From the NCBI GenBank assembly GCA_964568355.1, contig CAZMRK010000062.1, positions 1 through 25,226 on the forward strand: DNA of 25,226 nucleotides, in the 5' to 3' direction. The DNA comes from JAJPJX01 sp964568355. Lineage in GTDB: Bacteria; Acidobacteriota; Terriglobia; Bryobacterales; Bryobacteraceae. The position numbers and the translations under genes are program-made. Shown in pieces: positions 14,597 through 22,463 of this stretch (position 1 is the stretch's first letter; the number at the start of each line of letters is the position of its first letter). Below the pieces are notes generated by a model. The model had not been told where the DNA came from. It saw nothing but the letters and a program-made list of their open reading frames with translations, and made no database searches.

Positions 14597-16873
14597 CTAG
14601 TGCAGAACTACTTTCGCCAAGCCCGTATTCCCGGCGCTGTCCACCGTGCGCAGCACCACCAGGTGCTCGCCCGAACCCAGGTTGTCCAGCGCAAGCACGA
14701 ACTTCTCGCGGTGGGAATCGACCACGCCATCCGAGGCTTCGAGCGGCACCCAGGCGGCCGCATCCAGCGAATATTCGCAACGCCGTAGCTGCGAGCCGCT
14801 GTCGCTAGCCTCGAATTCGATCTCGGCGTGAGTGCCGCTTTGCCGCACTGGACCAACCGTGACGACCGGGGGCGTATTGTCCACCAGCACAGGCGAACTG
14901 ATGAGGTCGGCATCCCGCGCCGAGGGCGGCGGATTGACCTCACGGTCCGAGGCGGTCACCCGGAAGTAGTATTTGCCGTCCGCCAGCACATCGCCGTCGA
15001 AAGTGAACGAGTTCTCATGCAGGTTGCCCTTGAGGAGCTTCCATTGGCGCTCGTCGTCGCCCCGGAAATAGAGGCTGTAGACCAGGCGGTCGCCGTCCGG
15101 ATCGTCCGCCTGCCAGGTGATGTTGATCTGCTGGGCCGCGGCGCGAGAGAGGGTCTGCGTAGGTGTGCCGGCCGGAGTTCCCGCGGTCGCTTCTCCGGTA
15201 TCGGTGACAGTCACCGTATAGGGTGAGGAGGCAGCCTGTGGAGCAACGGATTTAGCCATGGTGCTGGCGCCCATCTGGCTCACCACGGTAATACTGCGGA
15301 CCACCGGAGGCGAGTTCTGCGGCAGATAGGCCACACTCACGTTATCGAGTACCGGCGTGCTTCCGGAAGCCCCTGAGAACTCCGTCTTCCACTGAATATA
15401 GCGGGCGTTGGGGCTGCTGATGCGCGACCCCTCCGGGTCGGCCAGCGGCTCGGACCAGTCGCTCCACGTGCGGTCCGGCTTCGCGGAGTTGCCCGACCGC
15501 GTGCGAAACTGAATCCGCGTGCCGGCGGGAAGGCCGCCGCGCCAGCTCAGATTGCCCCAGCGCGCGGCGGTGCCGGCGTCGTGCACCGGAGACTCGTAGA
15601 AACCGCTGGCGCCGGGATGCTCGTCCAGGCGGTAGATTCGCCCCATGTTGCCGGTAGCCGCCAGAATCGAATGACTGGCAGGCAGCAGGCGCGTCGCCTC
15701 GCCCTCGTTGGTTTGCAGGACAAGCGTCACTTTGCGATCGGGCGAAAGGCCGTAGATCCGTCCGTTGCCATCGGTCGAAAACAGAATCTGGTTTTGGAGC
15801 AGCAGGAGATCGTAAACATTCTCCTCCTTGGAACTCCACAGGGTCTCCACCGTGTTGTCCGGATTGATCCGATAGACCGCGGATTTCTCGACGCCGGCCA
15901 GGTCCACGACCGGATTGAATTGCGTCGTAACCTGCGTCGTGGCGGCCGCCGCCGCGGCTTGCGCCTGCTTGTTGGGATCCTGCTGCGGTTTGATTTCCGC
16001 TCCCGGCTGCGAATTCTGGGCATCCACGGTGATGGAAGTGGTGCCTCCGCTGACCACGGCCCCGGAAGAAATGGCCTGGCTGGACTGCACCGTGCTCTGG
16101 ATACGTTTCGCCAGAGAACCGCCCAGAGCCGCGGCATAGACCGAGCCGTCGCTCGAAGGCACAATGGCGCGGATCTCGGGCAGGTTGGCATCGTAGAGCA
16201 CGAAGGCTTTGTCTTTTCCCGAGATGCGATAGAGGATGCCGTTCGGTTCGGTACCGGCCAGTAGCCGGCCCTGGCTATCCACTGCCAGGCCGGTGATGTG
16301 CGCCTGCCCGGTTTCGTAGTACAGCTCACCCTGGCCGGGTCCGGTAACGCGGTAGATGCGCCCCTGGTCGCCGGTGCCTACGTAGAGCGTGCCGTCCGGC
16401 CCCGCGGCCAGCGCCCAGATGTAGCGGGCCTTGGGCGCGAAATACTCGGTGGCTTTGCCGTTTTCAATGCGATAGACCTTGCCGTCCGGCGAAGTACCGG
16501 CGTAGAGCACCCCTTTTCGGTCGAGCGCCATGGCGAACACTTCAGGCTGCTCGGCGGTCCACACCAGCGAGGCTTTGCCTGCCGCATCCACACGGAAAAC
16601 GCGCCCCCGGTGGCCGGTGCCGACAAACAGCGTCCCACCGGGACTCTCGGCCACGCTCCAGATGATGGGCTGATCGGACGAAAACACCGTCTCGATCTTG
16701 GGGGCGAGCGTCAGGCGGCCGTCGCGGCTGAGCGAAACTCCCTCAAAGCGCCCGCGGATGAAGTCGCCATAAGTGTTCATCTCCCAGGCGGTGGTGCCGG
16801 AAGCCCACACCCACACCGCGGACAGCAGAAGAGGCGCGGCCAGCCGAATCACCCTGTTGCCGATTGGATTCAT
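14597..16873 (-). CDS. Exported beta-propeller protein with C-terminal fibronectin-like domains
   Basis: This protein of 758 residues has an N-terminal hydrophobic export segment (residues ~11-26). Propeller blades recur about every 40 residues: GTLFVGTGHRGRVFRV, GVLYAGTSPDGKVYRI, GTLYVGTGDQGRIYRV, GRLLAGTEPNGILYRI, then after an insert QILFSTDGNGRIYGL and SILAATGNMGRIYRL. The insert (residues ~255-325) is low-complexity, rich in Gln, Ala, Ser and Thr. The C-terminal half has a discoidin-like segment and fibronectin-like strands (INITWQADDPDGDRLVYSLY; DGKYYFRVTASDREVNPPP). No enzyme active site is evident; binding or scaffolding at the cell surface is likely. The start overlaps the upstream S55 gene by 4 nt (ATGA), so the two are co-translated. 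Its exact function is unknown. Confidence 0.8.
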   Translation of the reverse strand: MNPIGNRVIRLAAPLLLSAVWVWASGTTAWEMNTYGDFIRGRFEGVSLSRDGRLTLAPKIETVFSSDQPIIWSVAESPGGTLFVGTGHRGRVFRVDAAGKASLVWTAEQPEVFAMALDRKGVLYAGTSPDGKVYRIENGKATEYFAPKARYIWALAAGPDGTLYVGTGDQGRIYRVTGPGQGELYYETGQAHITGLAVDSQGRLLAGTEPNGILYRISGKDKAFVLYDANLPEIRAIVPSSDGSVYAAALGGSLAKRIQSTVQSSQAISSGAVVSGGTTSITVDAQNSQPGAEIKPQQDPNKQAQAAAAAATTQVTTQFNPVVDLAGVEKSAVYRINPDNTVETLWSSKEENVYDLLLLQNQILFSTDGNGRIYGLSPDRKVTLVLQTNEGEATRLLPASHSILAATGNMGRIYRLDEHPGASGFYESPVHDAGTAARWGNLSWRGGLPAGTRIQFRTRSGNSAKPDRTWSDWSEPLADPEGSRISSPNARYIQWKTEFSGASGSTPVLDNVSVAYLPQNSPPVVRSITVVSQMGASTMAKSVAPQAASSPYTVTVTDTGEATAGTPAGTPTQTLSRAAAQQINITWQADDPDGDRLVYSLYFRGDDERQWKLLKGNLHENSFTFDGDVLADGKYYFRVTASDREVNPPPSARDADLISSPVLVDNTPPVVTVGPVRQSGTHAEIEFEASDSGSQLRRCEYSLDAAAWVPLEASDGVVDSHREKFVLALDNLGSGEHLVVLRTVDSAGNTGLAKVVLH

Positions 16874-18633
16874 TCCTTCACTTCCACTTGGATCGTTTTC
16901 GAACCGGTGATCACCACATCGCCGGCGTCGATTTCGAGCTCGGCTATCTTGGAGTTGCGCGTCTGGGCGATCCCGCCGGATGTGCTCTGCGAGGCGGAGA
17001 GAATCAGCGCTACCGAGGGCGGCGGATCGGGAAAATCCTGCCCCTCCAGTTGAAAAGCCGGATCCGCGCGCCAGACACGGACGTAGGCCTTGGTGTTGGC
17101 GCGTAGGCTGTTCACGGTAGAGATCAACTGGTCGGCGGATTTCGGCAGGCTGCCGATCAACTGTCGGTATTCGGTCACGTTGGTGGTATTGCCGTCTGCC
17201 ACGGTGAAATACAGCGGACCGGGGGGCGCGCCCAGCGGCACCGCATATTCCAGCTTACGCACCGTTTCGGCGCCGTTTTCGCCCATCAGCACTGTGGTCA
17301 GCTCCACTTTTTCACCGGCGCGGACCTCTTTGCGCGCCACCGAGACGCCATCAATCTGCAACTGCTTCTTCTCGTCGAAGGCCTCAACGGAAACCGCCAC
17401 CTTTTTCACCTGGAGACTTTCGAAGCCGCTTTGCAGCACGTATGCCAGGGGTACAGCGGTGGATAGCGAGGCCAGGATGGCGGAACCGGTATCGGCGGCA
17501 AACATGTTGTTCAGCTTCACGGGCACGGTGGATCCCTGGAACTCGATCTCGCCGGTGACCCGCAGGCTGGAAGCCCCCATGGTTCGCTCGGTCGTATCGA
17601 TGGCGGAGAAGACCGCCATCTGCACCAAAAGCGGCGCCAGGAAGCGGTCGTTGACCATGCGCATCTGGTAGCCGTCGAGCTTGCGCCCGCCGCGTGAAAC
17701 GGTGATGGAAACCGGAGCCATCGTCGCGGCGCGCCCCAGTTCGCCGGAAATGGCCGTATTGCGGTCCTCCAGAATGGTGCCGAGCAGTTCCTTGGGCGTC
17801 GAAATTTTAAAGGATGTTGTCAGCACCGGCAGCAGGGTCAGGACTTCGGACCGGGCGAAAGGCAGCGCCGTCGGTCCGCCGGCGAGGAATCGATGCCCGA
17901 AGGCATAGATGCGGTTGCCGTCGATGTGAGTTACCGTCCCGTCGGCTCCCACGCTGAGATCCCCGGTCATTAGCTCCACGCTGATCATGGAACCGGGCTT
18001 CAAAGAAGCTGGATTGCCCAGGCGCGTGCCGACCCGTCCGCCGCCGGAGAGGCCTTGCATCGGCTCCAGGCCGAGCGCGCGCAACTGCGGCGCAAATTGA
18101 TCGATGGTCGTCCGCGTGAAGCCGTTAAACGCGATCGGCGTGGCAATATCCACCAGCCGAGCCCCGCCGGCCTGCACTTCCTGCGGCTTGGGGAGGTGGC
18201 TGGTCAAGTCCTTATCAGCCAGGGTTACCGGCTTCCGTGCCACCTGGACAGGTGGACCGCTGGCCACGCGCAGCATTTCTTCAATAGGACGGATTCCCGC
18301 AATCGGTTCTTTGGCATACGGAAAGGCCATCGCTACCGCGCCGACCAGCCGTCCGTCGATATAGACCGGGCTGCCACTCATTCCCTGGAGAACTCCGGTC
18401 CGCTCCAGGGGGCCGCCGGAGAGCCGGCCGAGGATCAATGACTGTTTCGGGCCGATCGAATTTTCAAGCACTCCCAGGATTTCCACCTGAAAGTCCTCCA
18501 CACGATCGCCCGAAAAGACCGTTCTGCCGATTCCGTGCATCCCGGAGCGGACGTCCCGTAAGGGAAGAATGGCGGTTTGCGCGGAGACGGCCGCAACTAT
18601 CGCAAAGAACGCCGGCAGGAACAGTCGTGGCAC
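16870..18633 (-). CDS. SpoIVB (S55) peptidase-like exported protein
   Basis: This protein of 587 residues has a signal peptide (LFLPAFFAIVAAVSAQ). The segment RDVRSGMHGIGRTVFSGDRV leads to TGVLQGMSGSPVYIDGRLVG, the serine motif GMSGSP at residues 84-89 as in SpoIVB. A second conserved block has YAFGHRFLAGG with H247, followed by a segment ending TAISGELG. In B. subtilis SpoIVB the His block precedes the Ser block; here the order is reversed. A strand-rich C-terminal half (residues ~330-587) has no recognised motif. The start is GTG 18633. Proteolytic activity is plausible but not assured. The partner is probably the co-translated propeller protein. Bacterial S55 proteins outside spore formers are not well understood, so the substrate is unknown. 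Confidence 0.8.
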   Translation of the reverse strand: MPRLFLPAFFAIVAAVSAQTAILPLRDVRSGMHGIGRTVFSGDRVEDFQVEILGVLENSIGPKQSLILGRLSGGPLERTGVLQGMSGSPVYIDGRLVGAVAMAFPYAKEPIAGIRPIEEMLRVASGPPVQVARKPVTLADKDLTSHLPKPQEVQAGGARLVDIATPIAFNGFTRTTIDQFAPQLRALGLEPMQGLSGGGRVGTRLGNPASLKPGSMISVELMTGDLSVGADGTVTHIDGNRIYAFGHRFLAGGPTALPFARSEVLTLLPVLTTSFKISTPKELLGTILEDRNTAISGELGRAATMAPVSITVSRGGRKLDGYQMRMVNDRFLAPLLVQMAVFSAIDTTERTMGASSLRVTGEIEFQGSTVPVKLNNMFAADTGSAILASLSTAVPLAYVLQSGFESLQVKKVAVSVEAFDEKKQLQIDGVSVARKEVRAGEKVELTTVLMGENGAETVRKLEYAVPLGAPPGPLYFTVADGNTTNVTEYRQLIGSLPKSADQLISTVNSLRANTKAYVRVWRADPAFQLEGQDFPDPPPSVALILSASQSTSGGIAQTRNSKIAELEIDAGDVVITGSKTIQVEVKE

Positions 18634-18759
18634 TTTACTATTCTATCCTGTGTCACTTTCACAGACGCTCTGATTCTATGCCGGGTTCCCACACCGGGAG
18701 ATTGGCGGCCCGGAAGCACCGGCGTTTGCCGCTCGCGGGGCGGCTGCCGGATTCTGCCT

Positions 18760-18768
18760 TGGTATGAT
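18760..18768 (+). promoter_or_regulatory. Possible extended -10 promoter for the exosortase gene
   Basis: TGGTATGAT carries a TGn extension and a TATGAT -10-like hexamer at 18763-18768, about 23 nt before ATG 18792. No good -35 is seen at standard spacing. This is a weak call. Confidence 0.3.
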
Positions 18769-18791
18769 GGCTGAAGGCTCGCTGACTGCCC

Positions 18792-19658
18792 ATGACCGCT
18801 TCTGCGCCTCCCGCTCCCCCCGCCAAGAGATTGTCCTGGGCTGTCATCGCCTGGTGCGGCGCGCTGCTGGTGCTTTGCTACGCGCCGGTGCTGTGGCGGC
18901 TGGTACGCCAGTGGAACAACGATCCGGACATGGGCCACGGCTTTTTCGTGCCCTTGATCGCCGGGTACATCGCCTGGCAGAAACGGGACGAACTGGCCCG
19001 CACCGAGGCATCGCCAAGCTGGTGGGGGCTCGCCCTGGTGGTTCTGGGCTGCCTGCAGCTCTACGTAGCTACGCTGGGGGTGGAGCTGTTTCTGGCCCGG
19101 ACCGCATTTCTGATCTCTCTGGTAGGCGCCGTGCTTCTGCTGGGCGGTCCTCCTTACCTGCGATTGTTCGGATTTCCCCTGTTTTTGCTCCTGTTTATGG
19201 TGCCGATTCCGGCAATCCTCTACAACCGGATTACTTTCCCGCTGCAACTGCTGGCGAGCCAGGCAGCCAATGGAGCGCTGACCGTCCTGCAGATCCCGGT
19301 ATTTCGCGAGGGCAATATCCTGGAGCTGGCCCGCCAGAAGCTCTCGGTGGTGGAGGCTTGCAGCGGCATCCGGTCGCTTCTGTCCCTCAGCGTCCTGGCG
19401 CTGGTTTATGGCTATTTTTTCGAGAAAAAGGGATGGATGCGGGTGGTCATTTTTCTGGCAACTATTCCGATCGCCATTGTGGCCAACGCCGGCCGAGTGA
19501 CGCTCACGGGAATCCTCACAGAATACAAGCCGGAACTGGCCGAGGGATTTTTCCACTCGGCATCGGGCTGGGTGATCTTCATGATCGCCCTGGCGATCCT
19601 GGTCTTCTTCCATCAGCTGCTCACCCGCGTCTATGCCTTTCTGCACAGAAAGCATTAG
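18792..19658 (+). CDS. Exosortase (EpsH/Xrt-type transpeptidase-like membrane protein)
   Basis: This protein of 288 residues has about eight hydrophobic membrane segments and the exosortase catalytic trio. Cys190 lies in VVEACSGIRSLLSL, Arg235 in IVANAGRVTLTG and His255 in EGFFHSASGW. Exosortases recognise C-terminal PEP-CTERM-like sorting tails and are thought to cleave and attach exported proteins at the cell envelope, often with exopolysaccharide genes. The conserved N-terminal YAPVLWRLVRQWNNDPDMGH and GFFVPLIAGYIAW are also typical. No EpsI gene, no PEP-CTERM substrate and no polysaccharide gene is visible nearby, so it stands alone in this window. It could be the EpsH of a dispersed system. 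All three catalytic residues are intact. Confidence 0.92.
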   Translation: MTASAPPAPPAKRLSWAVIAWCGALLVLCYAPVLWRLVRQWNNDPDMGHGFFVPLIAGYIAWQKRDELARTEASPSWWGLALVVLGCLQLYVATLGVELFLARTAFLISLVGAVLLLGGPPYLRLFGFPLFLLLFMVPIPAILYNRITFPLQLLASQAANGALTVLQIPVFREGNILELARQKLSVVEACSGIRSLLSLSVLALVYGYFFEKKGWMRVVIFLATIPIAIVANAGRVTLTGILTEYKPELAEGFFHSASGWVIFMIALAILVFFHQLLTRVYAFLHRKH

Positions 19659-19667
19659 GCCAACTTC

Positions 19668-19747
19668 GTACTATAGATAACGGTACTATAACTAGTACCA
19701 CTTGGAAGTTCGTTCGACAGTGCACCATACCGTAACTCCAGGAGTTA
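19668..19747. promoter_or_regulatory. Inverted and direct repeats upstream of the hybrid regulator gene
   Basis: GTACTATA occurs at 19668-19675 and 19683-19690. GGTACT (19682-19687) and AGTACC (19694-19699) form an inverted repeat around ATAACT. TAACTCC (19733-19739) and GGAGTTA (19741-19747) form a 7-bp perfect inverted repeat around one A. The stretch is AT-rich compared with its surroundings. It may hold operators for the regulator gene at 19863; no protein is assigned. The rest of the 19659-19862 spacer shows no gene. Confidence 0.4.
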
Positions 19748-19862
19748 TATAAGAGAGATGCCACCCTGCTATGTCTGGCCAACCACCCGCCGCCGCCCGG
19801 GACGAGGAGTTCACTGCGCCTTCTGCTCTCTGCTCCGTGCTGGTATCTGGCGAGAGAAATAG

Positions 19863-21434
19863 ATGGCGCCAGTACCACTTCGGGTTCTCATCATAGAGGA
19901 CAGTGAAGACGACGCTTTGCTGCTGCTCCGGGAACTACGCCGGGCCGGATATGATCCCTCGTCTCAGCGCGTGCAGACCAAGGCCGAGTTGGAGGAGGCT
20001 TTACAGCAGCGCTGGGAACTGATCCTTTCCGACTACACGCTGCCCCAATTCGGCGCCTTGGAAGCGCTGCACGTTTTGCAGGAGAAAGGCCAGGACCTTC
20101 CCTTCATCGCCGTTTCCGGAACTGTTACGGAGACCACCATCCTGGCGGCCATTAAAGCCGGCGCCGGCGATTATCTGATGAAAGACAACCTGACGCGTCT
20201 GGGCGCCGCAGTGGATCGGGAGTTGCGCGAGGCCATGGGGCGGCGCGAACGGCGGCGGCTGGAGGAACAGCTCCGGCACGCCCAGAAGATGGAAGCCGTG
20301 GGCCGGCTGGCCGGAGGAGTGGCTCATGACTTCAACAATCTGCTCACGGTGATCACCGGCTATAGCGATTTGCTGCTCGCGGGTCAGGATCTGGCCCCGG
20401 CACAGCGGACGGCGCTCGAAGAGATCCGCAAGGCTTCCGAACGCGGCGGCGCGCTGACCCACCAACTGCTGGCCTTCAGTCGCCGGCAGCCGCTGACCCC
20501 CAAGGTCGTCCGGCCCAATGAACTGGTCGCCAACATGGAAAAGATGCTGCGGCGCCTCATCGGCGAGGACGTACAGCTCACCACCATTCCGGCCACGACG
20601 GGAACCATCAAAACCGACCCCGGCCAGTTGGAACAGGTGATCATGAACCTGGTGGTGAACGCACGGGACGCCATGCCCCAGGGCGGCAAGCTCACCATCG
20701 AGACCGGCGACTTTCTGCTCGACGATCCGTTTACCGCCACCAGCCTCGATCTGAAGCCCGGCGCTTACGTGATGCTGGCCATCAGCGATACCGGAATCGG
20801 GATGGATGCCGAGACACGCTCCCATCTGTTTGAGCCGTTTTTCACGACCAAAGCTCCGGGACGCGGGACCGGCCTCGGCCTGGCTACCGCTTACGGCATC
20901 ATCCGGCAGAGCGGAGGATCGATTCTGGTCTACAGCGAACCGGGGCACGGCACAACGCTCAAGATCTACCTGCCCAGGGTGCCGGACCACAATGGCGGGG
21001 AACAACCGGCGCAGACGCCGGAAGCCGATATCGCCGGATCGGAGACCATCCTGGTGGTGGAAGATGAAGACCGGGTTCGCAAGCTGATCTGCGAGGTCCT
21101 CCTGGCGAAGGGCTACCGGGTACTGGAGGCCATTCGTGGGGAAGAGGCGGTTGCCATCTGCAAAGGCCACGCCGGCGCGATCGACCTGGTGGTAGTGGAT
21201 GTCGTCATGCCGCAGATGAGCGGACCGGACGTAGTGCGGCAGTTGCAGGAAGCCCGCCCCAGCCTGAAAGTACTTTATATGTCCGGCTATACCGATGAGG
21301 CAATCATGCAGCACGGCATTCTGGCCTCCGGCTCGGCCTTCCTGCAGAAGCCGTTCATGCCCAACACGTTGGCCCGCAAAGTCCGGGAAGTGCTAAACGC
21401 GCAGAACAGCTCGGCGGAAAACGGGAAGCACTAG
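19863..21434 (+). CDS. Receiver-histidine kinase-receiver hybrid two-component protein
   Basis: This protein of 523 residues has an N-terminal receiver domain (E12-D13 acidic pair, phospho-acceptor D57 in LSDYTLPQ, K107 in YLMKDN) and a HisKA domain with H155 in AGGVAHDFNNLLTVITGY. The ATPase domain has the N box NLVVNARDAMPQGG, the G1 box ISDTGIGMD and the G2 box GTGLGLATAYGI. A C-terminal receiver has D446 in VVVDVVMPQMSGPD. It is soluble, with no membrane segment and no DNA-binding domain, so its output must go through another protein or phosphotransfer. ATG 19863 follows GGCGAGAG. It is not the PrsK/PrsR pair often found beside exosortase loci. The input signal is unknown. Confidence 0.9.
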   Translation: MAPVPLRVLIIEDSEDDALLLLRELRRAGYDPSSQRVQTKAELEEALQQRWELILSDYTLPQFGALEALHVLQEKGQDLPFIAVSGTVTETTILAAIKAGAGDYLMKDNLTRLGAAVDRELREAMGRRERRRLEEQLRHAQKMEAVGRLAGGVAHDFNNLLTVITGYSDLLLAGQDLAPAQRTALEEIRKASERGGALTHQLLAFSRRQPLTPKVVRPNELVANMEKMLRRLIGEDVQLTTIPATTGTIKTDPGQLEQVIMNLVVNARDAMPQGGKLTIETGDFLLDDPFTATSLDLKPGAYVMLAISDTGIGMDAETRSHLFEPFFTTKAPGRGTGLGLATAYGIIRQSGGSILVYSEPGHGTTLKIYLPRVPDHNGGEQPAQTPEADIAGSETILVVEDEDRVRKLICEVLLAKGYRVLEAIRGEEAVAICKGHAGAIDLVVVDVVMPQMSGPDVVRQLQEARPSLKVLYMSGYTDEAIMQHGILASGSAFLQKPFMPNTLARKVREVLNAQNSSAENGKH

Positions 21435-21443
21435 CGCGCGTGT

Positions 21444-21507
21444 GCAAACCGGGGACTGGCACGAATTTCGCCGCACGTGCGAAATTCGTTGCCTGTACCC
21501 GGTTTGC
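21444..21507. repeat. REP-like long imperfect hairpin between convergent genes
   Basis: The left arm 21444-21471 (GCAAACCGGG ... ACGAATTTCGC) pairs with the right arm 21479-21507 (GCGAAATTCGT ... CCCGGTTTGC). There are only two mismatches and one bulged T (21490), around a 7-nt loop. The loop region also forms the palindrome CGCACGTGCG (21472-21481). It lies between the stops of the hybrid regulator (21434) and nusB (21526). It could end transcription from both sides. I associate similar GGGGAC(A/T)GGCACGAATTTCGC sequences with REP elements moved by TnpA-REP-type transposases; this is from memory. Confidence 0.7.
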
Positions 21508-21525
21508 CCATACACTAGCACCAGC

Positions 21526-21975
21526 TCAAGCGGCGGGACCGGGCGAGGCCGGCTTTTCCGTGTCCAGCTCGCGGTGCACCGCGTCCAGCACGCCATTGAC
21601 GAACTGCACCGATTCTTCGTTGGAGAACTTGCGCGCCAACTCCAGCGCCTCATCGATGATCACGGGCACGGGCGTATCGGCGTGCATCATCTCCTGCACG
21701 GCCAGGCGCAGAATGTTGCGGTCCACGGCCGGCATACGCTCCATGCGCCAGTGCTCGGCATGCTGAGTGATTCGCCGGTCGATCTCCGCGACATTCTCCA
21801 CCGCCCCCTGAACCAGGTCCAGCAGAAACGGATCCCGCGGAGGCTTGGGACGGCCCTCTTCGGCCATCAGCGTATCGAAGTAAGCTGCCATGGCATCGCT
21901 GACGGACTGCTTGCTGACGTCCCACAGAAAAAGAATCTGGAGGGCCTGCTGGCGGGATCTGCGACGGGATGACAT
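21526..21975 (-). CDS. nusB: Transcription antitermination protein NusB
   Basis: This all-helical RNA-binding factor has 149 residues and, with NusE/S10, NusA and NusG, supports antitermination in rRNA operons. The N-terminal RRRSRQQALQILFLWDVSKQ is the typical arginine-rich start. The RNIL-like core is RMPAVDRNILRLAVQEMMHA. The end has VPVIIDEALELARKFSNEES followed by VQFVNGVLDAV. Its ATG overlaps the ribH stop by one base (TGATG), giving the widespread ribH-nusB pair. The C-terminal tail PASPGPAA is short and unstructured. The length is normal. Confidence 0.94.
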   Translation of the reverse strand: MSSRRRSRQQALQILFLWDVSKQSVSDAMAAYFDTLMAEEGRPKPPRDPFLLDLVQGAVENVAEIDRRITQHAEHWRMERMPAVDRNILRLAVQEMMHADTPVPVIIDEALELARKFSNEESVQFVNGVLDAVHRELDTEKPASPGPAA

Positions 21976-22457
21976 CAGGCCGAGTGTTCCCGCAGGCGGC
22001 GCAGCAGGTTGGCGGTCTCAATGGCGGACATAGCGGCGTCGAAGCCTTTGTTGCCGCCCTTCGCTCCGGCCCGATCGATCGCCTGCTCCAGCGTGTTGGT
22101 GGTGAGCACTCCAAAAGCCACCGGCACGCCGGTCTGGAGGGCAACCTGCCCCAAACCTTTGGCGGCCTCCCCGGCGACGTAATCGAAATGCGGCGTATCC
22201 CCGCGAATCACGGCGCTCAGGCACACGATGGCATCGTGGCGGCGCTGCCGGGCAAGCTCGGCCACAACGACCGGGAGTTCCCAGGAACCGGGCACGCGAA
22301 CGATCTCGATATCCTCCGGATTGCAGCCGGTGCGCGCCAGGGCATCCTGCGCTCCGCCCAATAACCGTTCGGTAATGAAGCTGTTGAAACGGCTCACGAC
22401 TAGCGCAAATTTCAGCCCGGCGGAGTTCAGTTGACCTTCCATCACTTTGCTGGACAT
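21975..22457 (-). CDS. ribH: 6,7-dimethyl-8-ribityllumazine synthase RibH
   Basis: This protein of 160 residues catalyses the penultimate riboflavin step: 5-amino-6-(D-ribitylamino)uracil plus 3,4-dihydroxy-2-butanone 4-phosphate gives 6,7-dimethyl-8-ribityllumazine. The substrate-pocket motifs are SRFNSFITERLL, VPGSWELPVV, SAVIRGDTPHFDYV with catalytic-type H90, and FGVLTTNTLEQAI. The end has AGAKGGNKGFDAA. The family normally forms pentamers or icosahedral shells. The start is ATG 22455-22457, with AAAGGA just upstream; ATG at codon 6 is possible. No FMN riboswitch is seen before it. Other rib genes are not in the window. Confidence 0.95.
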   Translation of the reverse strand: MSSKVMEGQLNSAGLKFALVVSRFNSFITERLLGGAQDALARTGCNPEDIEIVRVPGSWELPVVVAELARQRRHDAIVCLSAVIRGDTPHFDYVAGEAAKGLGQVALQTGVPVAFGVLTTNTLEQAIDRAGAKGGNKGFDAAMSAIETANLLRRLREHSA

Positions 22458-22463
22458 GTTCCT

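Noticed and set aside
22458..22463. FMN riboswitch before ribH
   Set aside because: Only six bases separate ribH from the upstream enoyl-CoA hydratase gene and no RFN-element pattern was seen there.
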